NCBI RefSeq assembly: GCF_028583425.1
Contig: NC_072790.1
Location: 12,568,552-12,632,551 of the forward strand
From: Eublepharis macularius
Lineage: Eukaryota > Chordata > Lepidosauria > Squamata > Eublepharidae
Direction: 5' to 3'
DNA length: 64,000 nucleotides
The translations under genes and the position numbers were made by a program. Below are positions 46,900 through 57,408 of the stretch, piece by piece. The notes beneath the pieces were generated by a model. The model searched no databases. It saw only the letters and a list, made by a program, of their open reading frames with translations, and was not told the origin of the DNA. Within the stretch, counting starts at the first letter, position 1, and each line of letters opens with the position of its first letter.

Positions 46900-49010
46900 T
46901 TCTCATATTTGCTACAACGCAGTCCACAGACCCCCTCCACCCCGTTCCTACTGAACATCTTGGATATAATTTTGGAACGGAATTATTTTAAGTTTAATAA
47001 TGAATACTTCTACCAGACTAAAGGGGTGGCAATGGGGTGCGCTGCTGCCCCCAGCATTGCCAACCTCTTTATGTCTCGGATGGAGCAGCTATACATCTTG
47101 GCGGAGGACAACCCCTTTAAAGAGTCTATTGTTTTTTACAAAAGGTTCATTGATGACGTCATCGTCATTCTGAGTTCAATAACGCCAGCAGAGGATTTTG
47201 CCAATTGGCTTAACACCTTAGACACAGACATATAGTTTTCTTGGCAAGGGAGTCTGGAGTGTGTTAAGTACCTAGACGTTACAATTTACAAACGCACAGC
47301 CTGTAGCCTGGGAGTCCGTCCCTTCAGAAAGTCCACTGATCGATGTTCTTACCTACATTTCAATTCATTCCACCCCAAACACTTAAAAAGTAATATACCC
47401 GTCGGGCAATTTCTAAGAATCAAGCGCAACTCTACAAATAATGACGACTTCAGACAGCATAGCCGGTATCTTGATTCAGCCCTTGCTTCCAGGGGCTACC
47501 CTGAAGGCGTTAGACTGCCAGCCATCAGGAGGGCAGAGCCTGCACCCCGGGAGACACTTCTCCGCCCGAGAACCCGCCAGACTGATTTGAGAATTAAATG
47601 GGCATTAGAATATACCCCTATGGCGGGCTCCGTTAATAAAATCGTTAAGAAGCACTGGCACTTAGTAAGCGGCATCGCTGGGTGTGAAAATCACCCGATA
47701 ATAAGATACAGACGCACCAGGAGCCTAAAAGACATACTTGCAAGATCAGAATACCAGCAGTTGGCTCCTGTGCGGTCCTTGCCAGAGGGACACTCCCCTT
47801 GTGGAGACTGATCCGTACGCCACCTGATGGTTAAACTAGATATTCTTTTACCATCAAAGAGAGGTCCCTCCCCTTCTTTCTCTACTTGTAAGTCTTCCAA
47901 TGTGGTTTACATTATACAATGCAGTTGCCGCCTCAATTATGTTGGGAGCACTACCCGACAATTACGAGTCGGCATACAGGAGCACCTCTCACGCATTAGA
48001 AACAACACCAGAGAGGCTCCTCTAGTAGAGCACTTTTTGTCCAGCCATACAAACATCAATGAGTTGCGTGTCTCTGTCTTGGAAGGTGGGAGAGACACAC
48101 TCCAACATGGATCAGACTAAAAAACTATTACAATTAGAAACGAAATGGATTTTCATGCTAGGCAATTTAACACCAGGTGGTTTGAATCTCTCCATCGACT
48201 ATTCTTGTTTCTTGGGACAAGGGTAAAAAATTTTTTTCCTCTTGAGACGTCAGCTCAGATTGTTATCTTTGTATATGTAACATTGATCCTCCTTGGACCT
48301 ATAGATTTTCAGCAAATATTCTTTGTACGTTGCTCTGTATATATGTACATATTTTGTAATTCTGCTTTGTACTGTAATGTTAATTGCATTTTGGTAGCCC
48401 CGATCGATCCCCTTAAGGACTTAGCAGCTCTAAATTGCCTTAATGATGTGACCCAAGGCATGCCGTTTTAAATATGGGGTGTGTCTTTGATTAGTTGTAT
48501 CTGTCGGCTTCATTGTGTTTCCAACTGAGTGTAGTGTGAGGAGAGACGCTTGCGGATTGTAAGTAAAATGACTACACATTACACTAGAAAACAAGGTATA
48601 GCAAGTAATTTATTGGAATATATATTTTTAATTTTTATATGACAATTTTTACCACAGTCCATTAAAACTAGCCCAAGAAGAAGTAACAACAAAACGGGAA
48701 CGGAAAATTGCGAGCAGAAGCCCGTCGGCTAGGTGTGCCCTTTGGCACGTCCAATCCCATCTGTGGACTAATGGACTGATTTCCAGCTCAAGCGGGACGC
48801 TTTTCTCCCACCTCTGCGTACTCTCTATCCACCAGTTGAGATTGAATATGGAATTGTTGCAATTATTTATAGATTGACAGACTACCTCATAACGTTAGAT
48901 ACTTATGTACTTTGAATTGATTCTGTATGCACTTGCACTTCAGCACTTTGCACATGTAAATATATATATATCAATTGTTATTGATCGTTTACTGTGTTAG
49001 TCTCCCAGAT
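46900..49010 (+). mobile_element. Penelope-like element, second family
   Basis: A 5'-truncated copy beginning inside the reverse transcriptase. The RT-endonuclease remnant at 46917-48240 is followed by a long 3' region. Near 48670 the phrase cccaagaagaagtaacaaca with aaacgggaacgg resembles the ..gaagaag..gaaacg.. motif of the inverted element at 62.6-63.8 kb, so I extend it to about 49 kb. That end is uncertain. Confidence 0.75.
46917..48240 (+). pseudogene. Penelope-like reverse transcriptase and GIY-YIG endonuclease
   Basis: The plus strand encodes TPFLLNILDIILERNYF, GVAMGCAAAPSIANLFMS (RT motif 4 region) and FYKRFIDDVIVI, the catalytic IDD. After a stop at about 47233 the same region continues as ECVKYLDVTIYK, SYLHFNSFHPKHLKSNIP and RIKRNST. 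Past a second stop at about 47811 comes the endonuclease: SNVVYIIQCSC, YVGSTTRQLRVGIQEHLSRI (the GIY-YIG pair VYI and YVG with the R and EH residues) and LVEHFLSSH. Length from the first RT block to the endonuclease end is about 440 codons. It lacks the N-terminal RT motifs and has at least three stops or frame shifts, so it is inactive. The GIY-YIG domain fused after an RT distinguishes Penelope-like elements from LINEs. Confidence 0.9.
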
Positions 49011-49888
49011 TTCTGTATTTTGAGCTTTTTATATTCTGACAAAGGGTGTTTGGTGCAAGTACATAATGGCTGCCATGGGAGAAGGGGGCAATCACCAAAT
49101 GTCAGGAAGTGAAGTCATCAGCTGGGAGTCAGTTTCTGATTGCAGCAAGGAGCTTATTTTTGCAAATACATACAAACCGGTTAAAAACAGGTAGTCTATT
49201 AACAGACTGCCTTATCACCACTTGCAAAAGGAAAATGAGCTGAATTGGCAGGTATTAGAGCATCCTCAACAACCACTGGAACTTATCAAAGTTAGTATTT
49301 TGGCAGTTTAATAGACCAGCTTTTACTCTCCCCCCCCCCCAAATTATGGCTTATTAACTTCCTCCAAAGGAGCACCCTTTTTCTTTGCACTAAAAACCTC
49401 AATTAATGGGTCAAAAAGGAATCATGACTATATATTATACAACGTAAAATTATAAGCTTTCATAATATTCATGTAGCTTTTGTGATATCTTTAGATGTTC
49501 GGCTAAAATTTGTGTCAGTCATTGGGGAAAAAACCTCTCTTGTAGACTTTGTGTTGCTGCATCAAGGTAAATGTTACTAACTATACCAGCTCAGTACTAT
49601 ATAAGACTTAAGTTACCACCAGACTTAAAGCTATGAAACCAGTTAATAGTGATAAAATTATGTGCTCAAAGAACAGTTCGGTTGACTTTTTGTGTCAAAT
49701 AAAAAGAACTCAGATTCCTTTGCTTATACTTGGAAATAAGTCTCCTATTTTCAATTTTGGGGGAGCCAGATAAAATACTCGCCCTTAAGCGCTCGGAGGT
49801 GCATATTTCAGAATACTGTAAAGATGACTGGGTGCAATGCAGGCCAAGTTAACACATACTTTCCAAATGTTGGCACTGGAGCATAGTG

Positions 49889-49986
49889 ACTAACAGTGTA
49901 ATCCTATACAAAGTTACTCCAGTCTAACACCACTGATTTCAGTGGGCTTGGACTGGAATAATTTTGCAAAGGACTGCATTGTAAGA
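49889..49986. repeat. Palindromic MITE-like repeat
   Basis: cagtgtaatcctatacaaag plus ttactccagtctaa pairs with ttggactggaataattttgc and ggactgcattg across a ccactga/tttcagtgg centre, making an imperfect hairpin of about 95 bp. Confidence 0.65.
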
Positions 49987-50477
49987 GAGCCACAATCCAG
50001 ACTCTACCCAGTGAAAATCTCAGGAGATAACCTTAGACAAGGCTGTTTCCCATCTGCAATATGGGGATCATAGCAGCAGTACATCTTAGAAGCTGCTGTT
50101 AAGATAAGCACTTTAAACACTGACAGTATTATATAAACACTAAGTATTATAATTAAATCTCATCCGTTTCAGTTGCAGATATACCAATGGGCTTTAAAAT
50201 GATTAATTTTGTCTGGCTTGTGTCCTTTGTTACGAAATATTTACTCCACCAAGTATCATCAGCTAACAAAATCTTCATGTATAATGTATCTAATTTTGCA
50301 GGCACGCACACACACACACAATCAAAGCGTGCAATGAGATGGACCATAAGAGATTCTTACAGAATAGTAAAGAAAATATTAGTTCTATTTGAGTATGAGG
50401 CTTGCTTTCATTTTTACTACTGTTTTGTTGTATTTGGTAGATTCTAATAAAATGTTTTATTAATATCATCATTATTT

Positions 50478-50702
50478 TATTTACATTATTTATAATGCCT
50501 TTCTCACTGAGACTCAAGGCAGATTACACAGTGTGCATCAATTTGATCATTTCCTTATAGCACAGTTCTATTACCGGTGTAAAACAGCCCTCCTGAATAA
50601 TTCAGTTTTGCACAATGTGGGGAAAGCCAGGAGAGTGGTAGCTTTCTTAACCTCTTCAGGCAGGCCATTCCATACGGTGGAGCCCACCACAGGGGTTCAG
50701 TT
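50478..50702 (-). mobile_element. L2-like LINE 3' segment (sense part of an inverted insertion)
   Basis: The minus strand encodes VVGSTVWNGLPEEVKKATTL and LCKTELFRRAV, then a 3' UTR ending gagtctcagtgagaaaggca and an AT-rich tail at about 50478. The 5' edge at 50702 abuts a plus-oriented piece of the same element. Confidence 0.9.
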
Positions 50703-51880
50703 GACCCTTGCAGACTCAGTTTAAGAGCTTAGGGGTTATTCTGGATCCAGCATTGTTGTTTAATGGATGCAGCTACAAAAAATGGATTCTCCCAACTCAG
50801 TTTAATCTGGCAGATGACCCTCTACCTCAACACAGCCAATCTGGCTACCTGGACCCACGTCGTGGTAACATCGAGGCTAGACTACTGTAATGCACTCTGC
50901 ATAGGTCTCCCCTTGAAGGCAACTTGGAGACTCCAGTTGATGCAGAATCTCCAGTTGATGCAGAATCTGGCAGATGACCCTCTACCTCAACACAGCCAAT
51001 CTGGCTACCTGGACCCACGTCGTGGTAACATCGAGGCTAGACTACTGTAATGCACTCTGCATAGGTCTCCCCTTGAAGGCACCTTGGAGACTCCAGTTGA
51101 TGCAGAATCTCCAGTTGATGCAGAATCTGGCAGATGACCCTCTACCTCAACACAGCCAATCTGGCTACCTGGACCCACGTCGTGGTAACATCGAGGCTAG
51201 ACTACTGTAATGCACTCTGCATAGGTCTCCCCTTGAAGGCAACTTGGAGACTCCAGTTGATGCAGAATCTCCAGTTGATGCAGAATCTGGCAGATGACCC
51301 TCTACCTCAACACAGCCAATCTGGCTACCTGGACCCACGTCGTGGTAACATCGAGGCTAGACTACTGTAATGCACTCTGCATAGGTCTCCCCTTGAAGGC
51401 ACCTTGGAGACTCCAGTTGATGCAGAATCTCCAGTTGATGCAGAATCTGGCAGATGACCCTCTACCTCAACACAGCCAATCTGGCTACCTGGACCCACGT
51501 CGTGGTAACATCGAGGCTAGACTACTGTAATGCACTCTACATAGGTCTCCCCTTGAAGGCAACTTGGAGACTCCAGTTGATGCAGAATCTCCAGTTGATG
51601 CAGAATCTGGCAGATGACCCTCTACCTCAACACAGCCAATCTGGCTACCTGGACCCACGTCGTGGTAACATCGAGGCTAGACTACTGTAATGCATTCTGC
51701 ATAGGTCTCCCCTTGAAGGCACCTTGGAGACTCCAGTTGATGCAGAATGCTGCAGCTCGATTGTTACCAGGAGCTCGGTGATGCAGGCGTATTACGATCA
51801 CTCCATTGGCCTCCCATCAGTTACTGGGCTCAATTCAAAGCCCTTCATGGTTTGAATTTTCTGTGGACAGCTCTAAAAAA
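50703..51880 (+). mobile_element. L2-like LINE upstream segment, inverted relative to its 3' end
   Basis: The plus strand begins gcagactcagtttaagagct (LGVILDP region of the RT), passes through the tandem array, and ends with ..cattggcctcccatcagtta and caaagcccttcatggttt, matching LHWLP..YKALHGL. It covers element positions just upstream of the minus segment, as expected for twin priming. Confidence 0.88.
50803..51750 (+). repeat. 160-bp tandem array (six units) inside the L2
   Basis: Six units start near 50804, 50964, 51124, 51284, 51444 and 51604. Each contains tctggcagatgaccctctac, the RT-thumb sequence of LATW..VTSRLDYCNAL, and a doubled 18-mer ctccagttgatgcagaat at the junction. Units 1, 3 and 5 read ggcaacttgg while 2, 4 and 6 read ggcaccttgg, so the amplified unit was a 320-bp dimer. 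Other differences are single (g to a at 51539, c to t at 51695), so the array is young. Confidence 0.97.
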
Positions 51881-51884
51881 TTAA

Positions 51885-52500
51885 TCCAGAATCAATACAA
51901 CATCTCTTCATAAACTATTAATAATTGTTTTAATTTTTTCATTTCAATAATACATAGAAGTTCAGGTGAGGGGGCACTGGTAAAATCAACATTGTTTTGT
52001 CTGTAACGGAAGGGGAGACCCAGTAGAAGAAGCCAAGTTAGTCTTCCAAGACTAGTCTTGCCCTAGGCAAGAAAGAAGTTCTGCCTTTACTCATCACTAC
52101 TTACAATAGCTGAGTTATCAAAAGGATTAATCAGATTAGTTTCCTACTGTCAAACTTGTACATGATTTAGCACTTTTAGGTAGCAACTGAAGGTAAACAA
52201 AATGTAATATTATGGAAATCTTTACCTGAAAACATAAGCAGGATCTTTAAGTAATTCATGGACAGGTTTAGAAGCCAAGTACAAGCAGGGTTATGGTGCC
52301 TGGCTAGAAAAACAGTTTATTTTCAGATGATCCAATTTAGAGAATGTCATCTTGTGAAAGTTGTATGCTGAAACCCCTCATTATTGGTTTGGCAGTATGA
52401 ATGTTTAGAATGAATGCATTTTTATGGAGAGGTATACAAAATAAACAATTCCTGCCTCCTTAACATAACTAAAATGTGAAATGAGATGCTCATTTACTTG
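51885..52500 (-). other. 3' flank of the TBC gene
   Basis: AT-rich sequence downstream of the stop codon. It contains the candidate poly(A) signal and nothing else I recognise. Confidence 0.4.
52316..52321 (-). other. Candidate poly(A) signal for the TBC gene
   Basis: The minus strand has AATAAA about 185 bp after the stop codon at 52503-52505. It is the first canonical hexamer I see downstream of the stop. Longer 3' UTRs using later sites cannot be excluded. Confidence 0.4.
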
Positions 52501-52502
52501 AT

Positions 52503-52622
52503 CTACGTGCTCTGCACTCTAATGTTCTTCATGTCCCTTAGCAGTACTGGTCTGTAGGTTAAAGCCAAGCTTTCCATGTATCTGAGGTAATCACTCACTT
52601 GAAATCCATGAATTGCTTCTTC
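52503..52622 (-). CDS. TBC1D32: Last coding exon of the TBC-domain gene, with stop codon
   Basis: After the acceptor ...caatgtacag the minus strand reads [18 protein letters not shown], continues with [13 protein letters not shown] and ends IRVQST followed by TAG. It has 39 codons plus stop, 120 bp, in phase with the penultimate exon. The short basic C-terminus [11 protein letters not shown] is the part I most associate with TBC1D32. The 3' UTR runs to lower coordinates. The gene is therefore transcribed right to left, and its 5' part lies beyond position 64000. The two introns seen here are about 4.6 kb each, and both carry repeat insertions. Confidence 0.83.
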   Translation of the reverse strand, partial: EEAIHGFQVSDYLRYMESLALTYRPVLLRDMKNIRVQST

Positions 52623-52629
52623 CTGTACA

Positions 52630-53235
52630 TTGCAAAAAGAAAATGATTATTAGATTAGGAAAAAGATTCACAGCATCAAGCTAGTATTTTTTAGCTTTTC
52701 TCAAAGGCACTCATTTCATTTTGTCCCCTACGGGCACCTAGTCTGGCAAGTTACACTGCACATTGCAACACAAAAATGAGAAACTTACACATGCATTTCT
52801 AGACAATTTTTTTCCAATTCCACATTTGCAAATAGAAATTGTGCATTTCACAATTAATTTGTTTATCCAGTCTATTAATATCCATCACTGGGAAACTTAA
52901 AATGAGTATAAAGTAAATGTCAATTTGACGAAGGAAGTTGAAAACTGCCCTGTCCCAATCCTGACAATGTTTCATAGTATCTCTTGCATGTTATGAAATA
53001 TTTTGGACAAATTCTTCGTCTCAAGAAAAGACTAGTATTAACTGTTTTGGCCAATCATTATTTAAATATATTTAAATTTGGTAATTGTGCATTACACGTA
53101 ACAAACAAGTTTTAACTGTCTTGTTGTGTCAGGGTTAAAAAAAAAAACAAAATCCTACAGGTTTCTATTTTTACACTGCTAGTGCAGTGCATACATTATA
53201 TATATATATTTTTGTCCAAATATAAATGTTTCCTT
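52630..53235. other. Intron, no recognisable feature
   Basis: Part of the last intron of the TBC gene. I see no repeat family here. Confidence 0.4.
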
Positions 53236-53239
53236 TAGT

Positions 53240-54595
53240 CACCATGGATAGTAGTCACAGACACACCTATCCCCCATGAATCTGTCTAATCCCTTTTTAA
53301 AGCCATTAATGTCTATGGCCATAACTGCATCCTCTGGTAGCATATTCTACGTTTTAAGCACTCATTTGTCCATCCTGTATCCATTACTCATCATCAGCTT
53401 CATAGGATGGCCTGGAGATCTAGTATTCTGGGAGAAGAAAAAATTATTTCCGTCCACTCTCTATCCCACGCATAATTTCATAAACTTCTATTGTGTTCAC
53501 TTTTAGTTGTCTCTTTTTTAAATAGAAAAGTCCCGGATTCTTCAGTCTGTTCTCATAGGGAAAGTGTGGTAAATCCTTAATCATCTGGTTGCCCTCTTCT
53601 GGACTTTTCCCAGCTTTGTAATGTTCTTTTTGAGATACGGTGACCAGAACTGCACACAGCTTTCCAAAGGAGGAAGGGCATTATAACATTGGCTGTCTTC
53701 TTTTCAGTCCCCTACCCATTTCAGTGCTTGGGCACACTGGGTTGACATTTTCATTTTGCTATCCACTACAGGCCCAAGGAATCTTTTCCTCTCATTCCAG
53801 ATCATCAGCCCCAACAGCAGGGATCCACTGCTTACTTCCCTCCACTGAGAGAACTTATTCCTACGCTCTGCTTCCTTTCATTTAACCAAATATTAACCTA
53901 TAAAAGCACCTGTCCTCTTATCACTTGACTGCCAAAGCTTACTTGGGAGCCTTTAGTGAGGTACCTTGTCAAAAGTCTTTTGAAAGTCCAAGTATATAAT
54001 GTCTATCAGGTCAATGTTACCTGTATGTTTGTTTGCTTTTTCAAAAAACTCCAAAGGATTGATGAGGCGGGACTTCCCTTTGTAGAAGCCAAGCTGATTT
54101 CACCTCAGCAGACCTTTTCTCTCTGTGTGCCTAATAATTCTATCTTCGATTAAAGTTTCTACTAATTTGCTTGGAATAGACTTTAGGGTAACTGGCCTGT
54201 AATTTCCTGGTTCTCCTCTGGAGTCTTTTTTTTAAAAATCAGTGTAATATTTGCTTCTCTCCTGTCGACAATTTCACATCTCCAGAGGAGTTAGCCATGT
54301 TAGTCTGTAGCTGCAAAATAGTAAATAGTTAAATAGCACCTTTAAGACTAACCAACTTTATTGTAGCATAAGCTTTTGAGAACTACTGCTCTCTTTGTCA
54401 GATGCAACTGATGAAGAGAGCGGTAGTTCTCGAAAGCTTATGCTACAATAAAGTTGGTTAGTCTTACAGGGGCAACTGGACTCCTTACAATTTCACATCC
54501 GAGTTCTTTAAGCACTCTTGAGTGTATGCCATCAGGACCTGGAGGCTTACTGTTTTTTAATTTCCCCAATAGGTCAAGAACTTCATTTCTCATCG
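53240..54595 (-). mobile_element. CR1 LINE, 5'-truncated and internally deleted
   Basis: On the minus strand RT blocks near 54.57-54.50 kb read EVLDLLGKLKNSKPPGPDGI and SRVLKEL. Near 54.2-54.0 kb come decayed SKLVET.IEDRII and F.KANK..GNIDLID blocks and an LDFQK-type block. The non-coding 3' part runs through ..actgcacacagctttccaaa.. to 53240. It is interrupted by the fold-back repeat at 54281-54486, and a MITE sits at its 5' edge. It lies in the last intron of the TBC gene. Confidence 0.82.
54281..54486. mobile_element. Fold-back retroposed repeat with 13-bp target duplication
   Basis: Flanked by exact acaatttcacatc copies at 54268-54280 and 54487-54499. Inside, agactaaccaactttattgt with agcataagctttt..gaactac pairs with gtagttctcgaaagcttatg and acaataaagttggttagtct, a hairpin with arms of about 60 bp. 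The outer part of the second arm is missing. The duplication length fits a retroposition event rather than hAT insertion. Confidence 0.88.
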
Positions 54596-54826
54596 ACCAT
54601 TTCCACATGTCTTCTCCCCATCCTGAAAAATAGCACAAAACTTATGGAACAATGCGCTTTCATGGCACGATTCCCCGACATGACTTTGCTTCGTGGCACG
54701 ATGATGTCAGAAAATGCACCACGAAGCAAAGTTATGATGGAAAATCATGCCAAGAAGGTGTGTCATTCCATAAATTTTGTGCTATTTTTCAGGAGGGGGA
54801 GATGTGTGGAAACAGCCATCATCTTA
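54595..54826. mobile_element. Palindromic MITE
   Basis: The left part ccatttccacatgtcttctc with cctgaaaaatagcacaaaac and ttatggaa mirrors the right part ttccataaattttgtgctat with ttttcaggagggggagatgt and gtggaaac. The centre contains catgactttgcttcgtggca opposite accacgaagcaaagttatg. I could not fix a target duplication. Confidence 0.78.
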
Positions 54827-54829
54827 ATT

Positions 54830-56178
54830 TGACTCAGTGGAGGGTTATGGATTATATTTCTAGTCTCTGCCAATTCGATTCTGGTTATTAAACCAAGATA
54901 TTTGGACACAGGAGATCAATTAAAACCTCTCTTTCCTCAAAAACATTTATTTTTCTCCTTTGTATAATACAGTTAATCCTACTATTCCATTTAAATTTGT
55001 TCAGTGCAATTTTAATGAGTTTTATCATTTTCTGACCTATTATTTGGCCTGTGCATCTAAAGAACCATTTAATTCTGATGGCCTGTCATTAGATGTTAAC
55101 ATGAATTTTTTTAGGAACAAGCATAGCTCTGGTCTGTTGTCACCTGCTATATAATGAGGATTACAGGTCTGTCAGGCTTTTTTAAAATTAATGTCAAAGA
55201 TTTTAAATTAAGGGTATACTAGGGTACTCACATTATACAAGATGGCTTTTATGAACAGACAGCGATTAATAGCATGCTTCAACAATTTACTTGGTATTTC
55301 TTGTTTTAAAACATTAACCAGGCTAGTATTTTGTATTAGTAACATTCATCTTTGATTCTAAAGTGATGTATGTTATACAGATCTTATCAAGTTTAAAACC
55401 CAGTTTGGAATTTCAGTTTGCACATTCTTCTACAGGTCAAGGACAGATAATGAAGCTTACAATAAAAAAAACAGCTTTCAGAAAACAAGAAAGGTGGGAA
55501 TTAGGGGAAACAGTCGGACTACCTGTCGTGCTTCCTCATTTACCAAAAGTTCAGTTTTGAATCAGAAATCTCCCAGTGTAACAAGAGTCCCAGAAATGAT
55601 TTCCTGTCATGATTTCCTTTCTTGAGCTGGAGCAGCTGCTAAGTAACAAAAAGCCTGGCTCAAAAAGGCTACCCCCAATACTTTGAATCTTGTGTCAATT
55701 CATTAAATGGACTTAGGTTAGCCATTCACTCTCTGCCTGGGGACGGCATTTGTAGAATGGTAGCATTGATCTGCCTTACTGGATTATTATAAGGACGACA
55801 AACATTGCATGTTAAGCAGCTTGAACATGCTAAGGCCAGGCCAGGGGCCTCTGGGGACACAGGGACGTGGAGTGTGGAAGTCCAATAGCAAGGGGAAGGA
55901 AGCAGGAATCTCTTTCCCTTCGGCAAGTTCTTGTTCTGCTGGGGAAGAGTTCATGAAGAAGAAGAAGGGTGGATTATTCATTTAAGTCTCCCCTCCAGCT
56001 GCATCCCACCCTATTGCCCCAAACCCCGGTAATGGTTTTTCAGGAGGCTGGCAGGAGGGGTGGCCCGAGAGACAAAGGGAGGTCTACTCCCAGAACTCAT
56101 TTTCTTCCCAACTGAATCCAACCTTGTGGATTTTATAAACTGAACTAATCTCTGAGTGATAAGAAAAAGCAGTTATCA
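54830..56178. other. Intron, no recognisable feature
   Basis: Part of the last intron of the TBC gene, with no exon-like block bounded by splice signals. Confidence 0.35.
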
Positions 56179-56186
56179 CTTCTGCA

Positions 56187-56786
56187 TTGGGCTGCCAGAC
56201 CCCCGGTGGGGGTGGGGGATCCCCCGCCCCCACCCCCACCTACCTGGCCAGCGGGGGGGGGGCGCACCTTCAATGTGCACCCCCCCTGCGGTGCTGCGGT
56301 GCAGCCAGGATCAGGCCTGTTTTGGCCTGGATCGGGGCCCCTGTGGAGCGCAGGAGCGTTCCTGCGTTCCGCAAGGGCCCACAACGGACCCAATCCATGC
56401 CAAAATGGGCCCAATCCACGCCAAAACAGGCGCGGTTCGGGCCCATTTTGGCGTGGATCGGGCCCGTTTAAGGCCCCTGCGGAGCGCAGGAATGCTCCCA
56501 TGCTCCACAGGGGCCTTAAACGGGCCCGATCCGCACCAAAATGGACCCGATCCATGCCAAAATGGGCACGGATTGGGCCCGTTTGGGAGTGGATTGGGCC
56601 CGTTGTGGGCCCCTGCAGAGTGCAGGAACGCTCCTGCGCTCCGCAGGGGCCCACAACAGGCCCAATCCACGCCCAAACGGGCTGCGTGGTGACGTCACTA
56701 AGTGACATCATCGCGCTTGCAGAAGCACACGCGCACATCCCCCTCCCCCTCCCCCGCTGGGAGATCGAGGGGGCCTGGCAACCCTA
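56187..56786. mobile_element. hAT-like MITE with a GC-rich palindromic core, 600 bp
   Basis: Ends TTGGGCTGCCAG and CTGGCAACCCTA match the GTTGCCA family. Flanks cttctgca (56179-56186) and cttcagca (56787-56794) differ at one base. The core repeats a palindrome of the form ggcccctgcggagcgcagga / cgctcctgcgctccgcaggg three times, alternating with cccgatccacgccaaaatgg in both orientations. Long open frames on both strands (178-199 codons) follow from this composition and are not genes. Confidence 0.82.
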
Positions 56787-57219
56787 CTTCAGCATGGTAA
56801 CATAAAACTAAAACATTTTGATGTTAAAACTTAAGATACATTGAGTCCAACTGTTTCCAGTAGTGGCCAACCAGATGCCTTCTGACAATAGAAGCTATTG
56901 TCTAATCTTGTCTAATGTCCATCAAGGTTTGCTACGCCGCAATAACCAAATTACCAGTACAGGCGTTAGGGTCTATCTTGAGTTCCCAGCAGAATGAAGT
57001 TAGTAAGAATCAACTTTATATTACTGGTGTAATTTTTGTTCTCTAGAGGATAAAATAATTTCCTTTGCCATTTGGGAAGAAAACAGCTGCTAAGAAGAAA
57101 ACCAAGCTAACAATAAACATCATACATTTAAAAATGGTTTACTGCTGGTCTCTCCATAACACTGATTTCAGCGCTTAGCTTTACTCTATTACTGAAAGAC
57201 GGGATTTAAAAAAAATTAC

Positions 57220-57408
57220 TTTAAGAAAAACCTGGAGATCCTGGTTCTGTGTATGCTGAAGGATTTCTTGCTGTAGGTGTTTGAACACAGAAATACACAT
57301 ATATATCTGATAGTCAGGGCCAAGGAAAATGCAGATAGCAATGTAATGGCAGATCTCACTCCAGTCCATGTAATTCCAGAAGCATTGCATTAGCCACTGT
57401 TGGCAGAT
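57220..57408 (-). CDS. TBC1D32: Coding exon of the same TBC-domain gene (penultimate)
   Basis: This minus-strand exon of 189 bp (63 codons, phase 0) follows a pyrimidine-rich acceptor ending ttttctcttag and ends in ...TTCTTAAA before the donor gtaatt. The peptide runs [16 protein letters not shown], then [17 protein letters not shown], and ends [12 protein letters not shown]. The W/Y-rich helix followed by a hydrophobic FLGPDYQ segment fits the last helices of a TBC fold. The upstream exon ends ...TPSQ and the downstream one starts EEAIHG, both phase 0, so the three exons join without a frame break. Open sequence continues a few codons past the donor, but the splice consensus and the continuation elsewhere support an end here. 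Confidence 0.85.

Noticed and set aside
46440..46958. 172-codon minus-strand frame near the Penelope-like element
   Set aside because: Its end translates a GTTGCCA MITE fragment at 46483 and its start translates Penelope RT on the wrong strand. No motif was seen.
50763..51690. Five overlapping 78-codon frames that look like a repeat-protein gene
   Set aside because: They are the L2 reverse-transcriptase thumb repeated by the 160-bp array. Since 160 is not a multiple of three, each frame ends at the same stop.
56145..56805. Open frames of 178-199 codons on both strands
   Set aside because: They fall inside the MITE with GC-rich palindromes. The peptides are low-complexity (GPNPCQNGPNP-like) and mirror each other.
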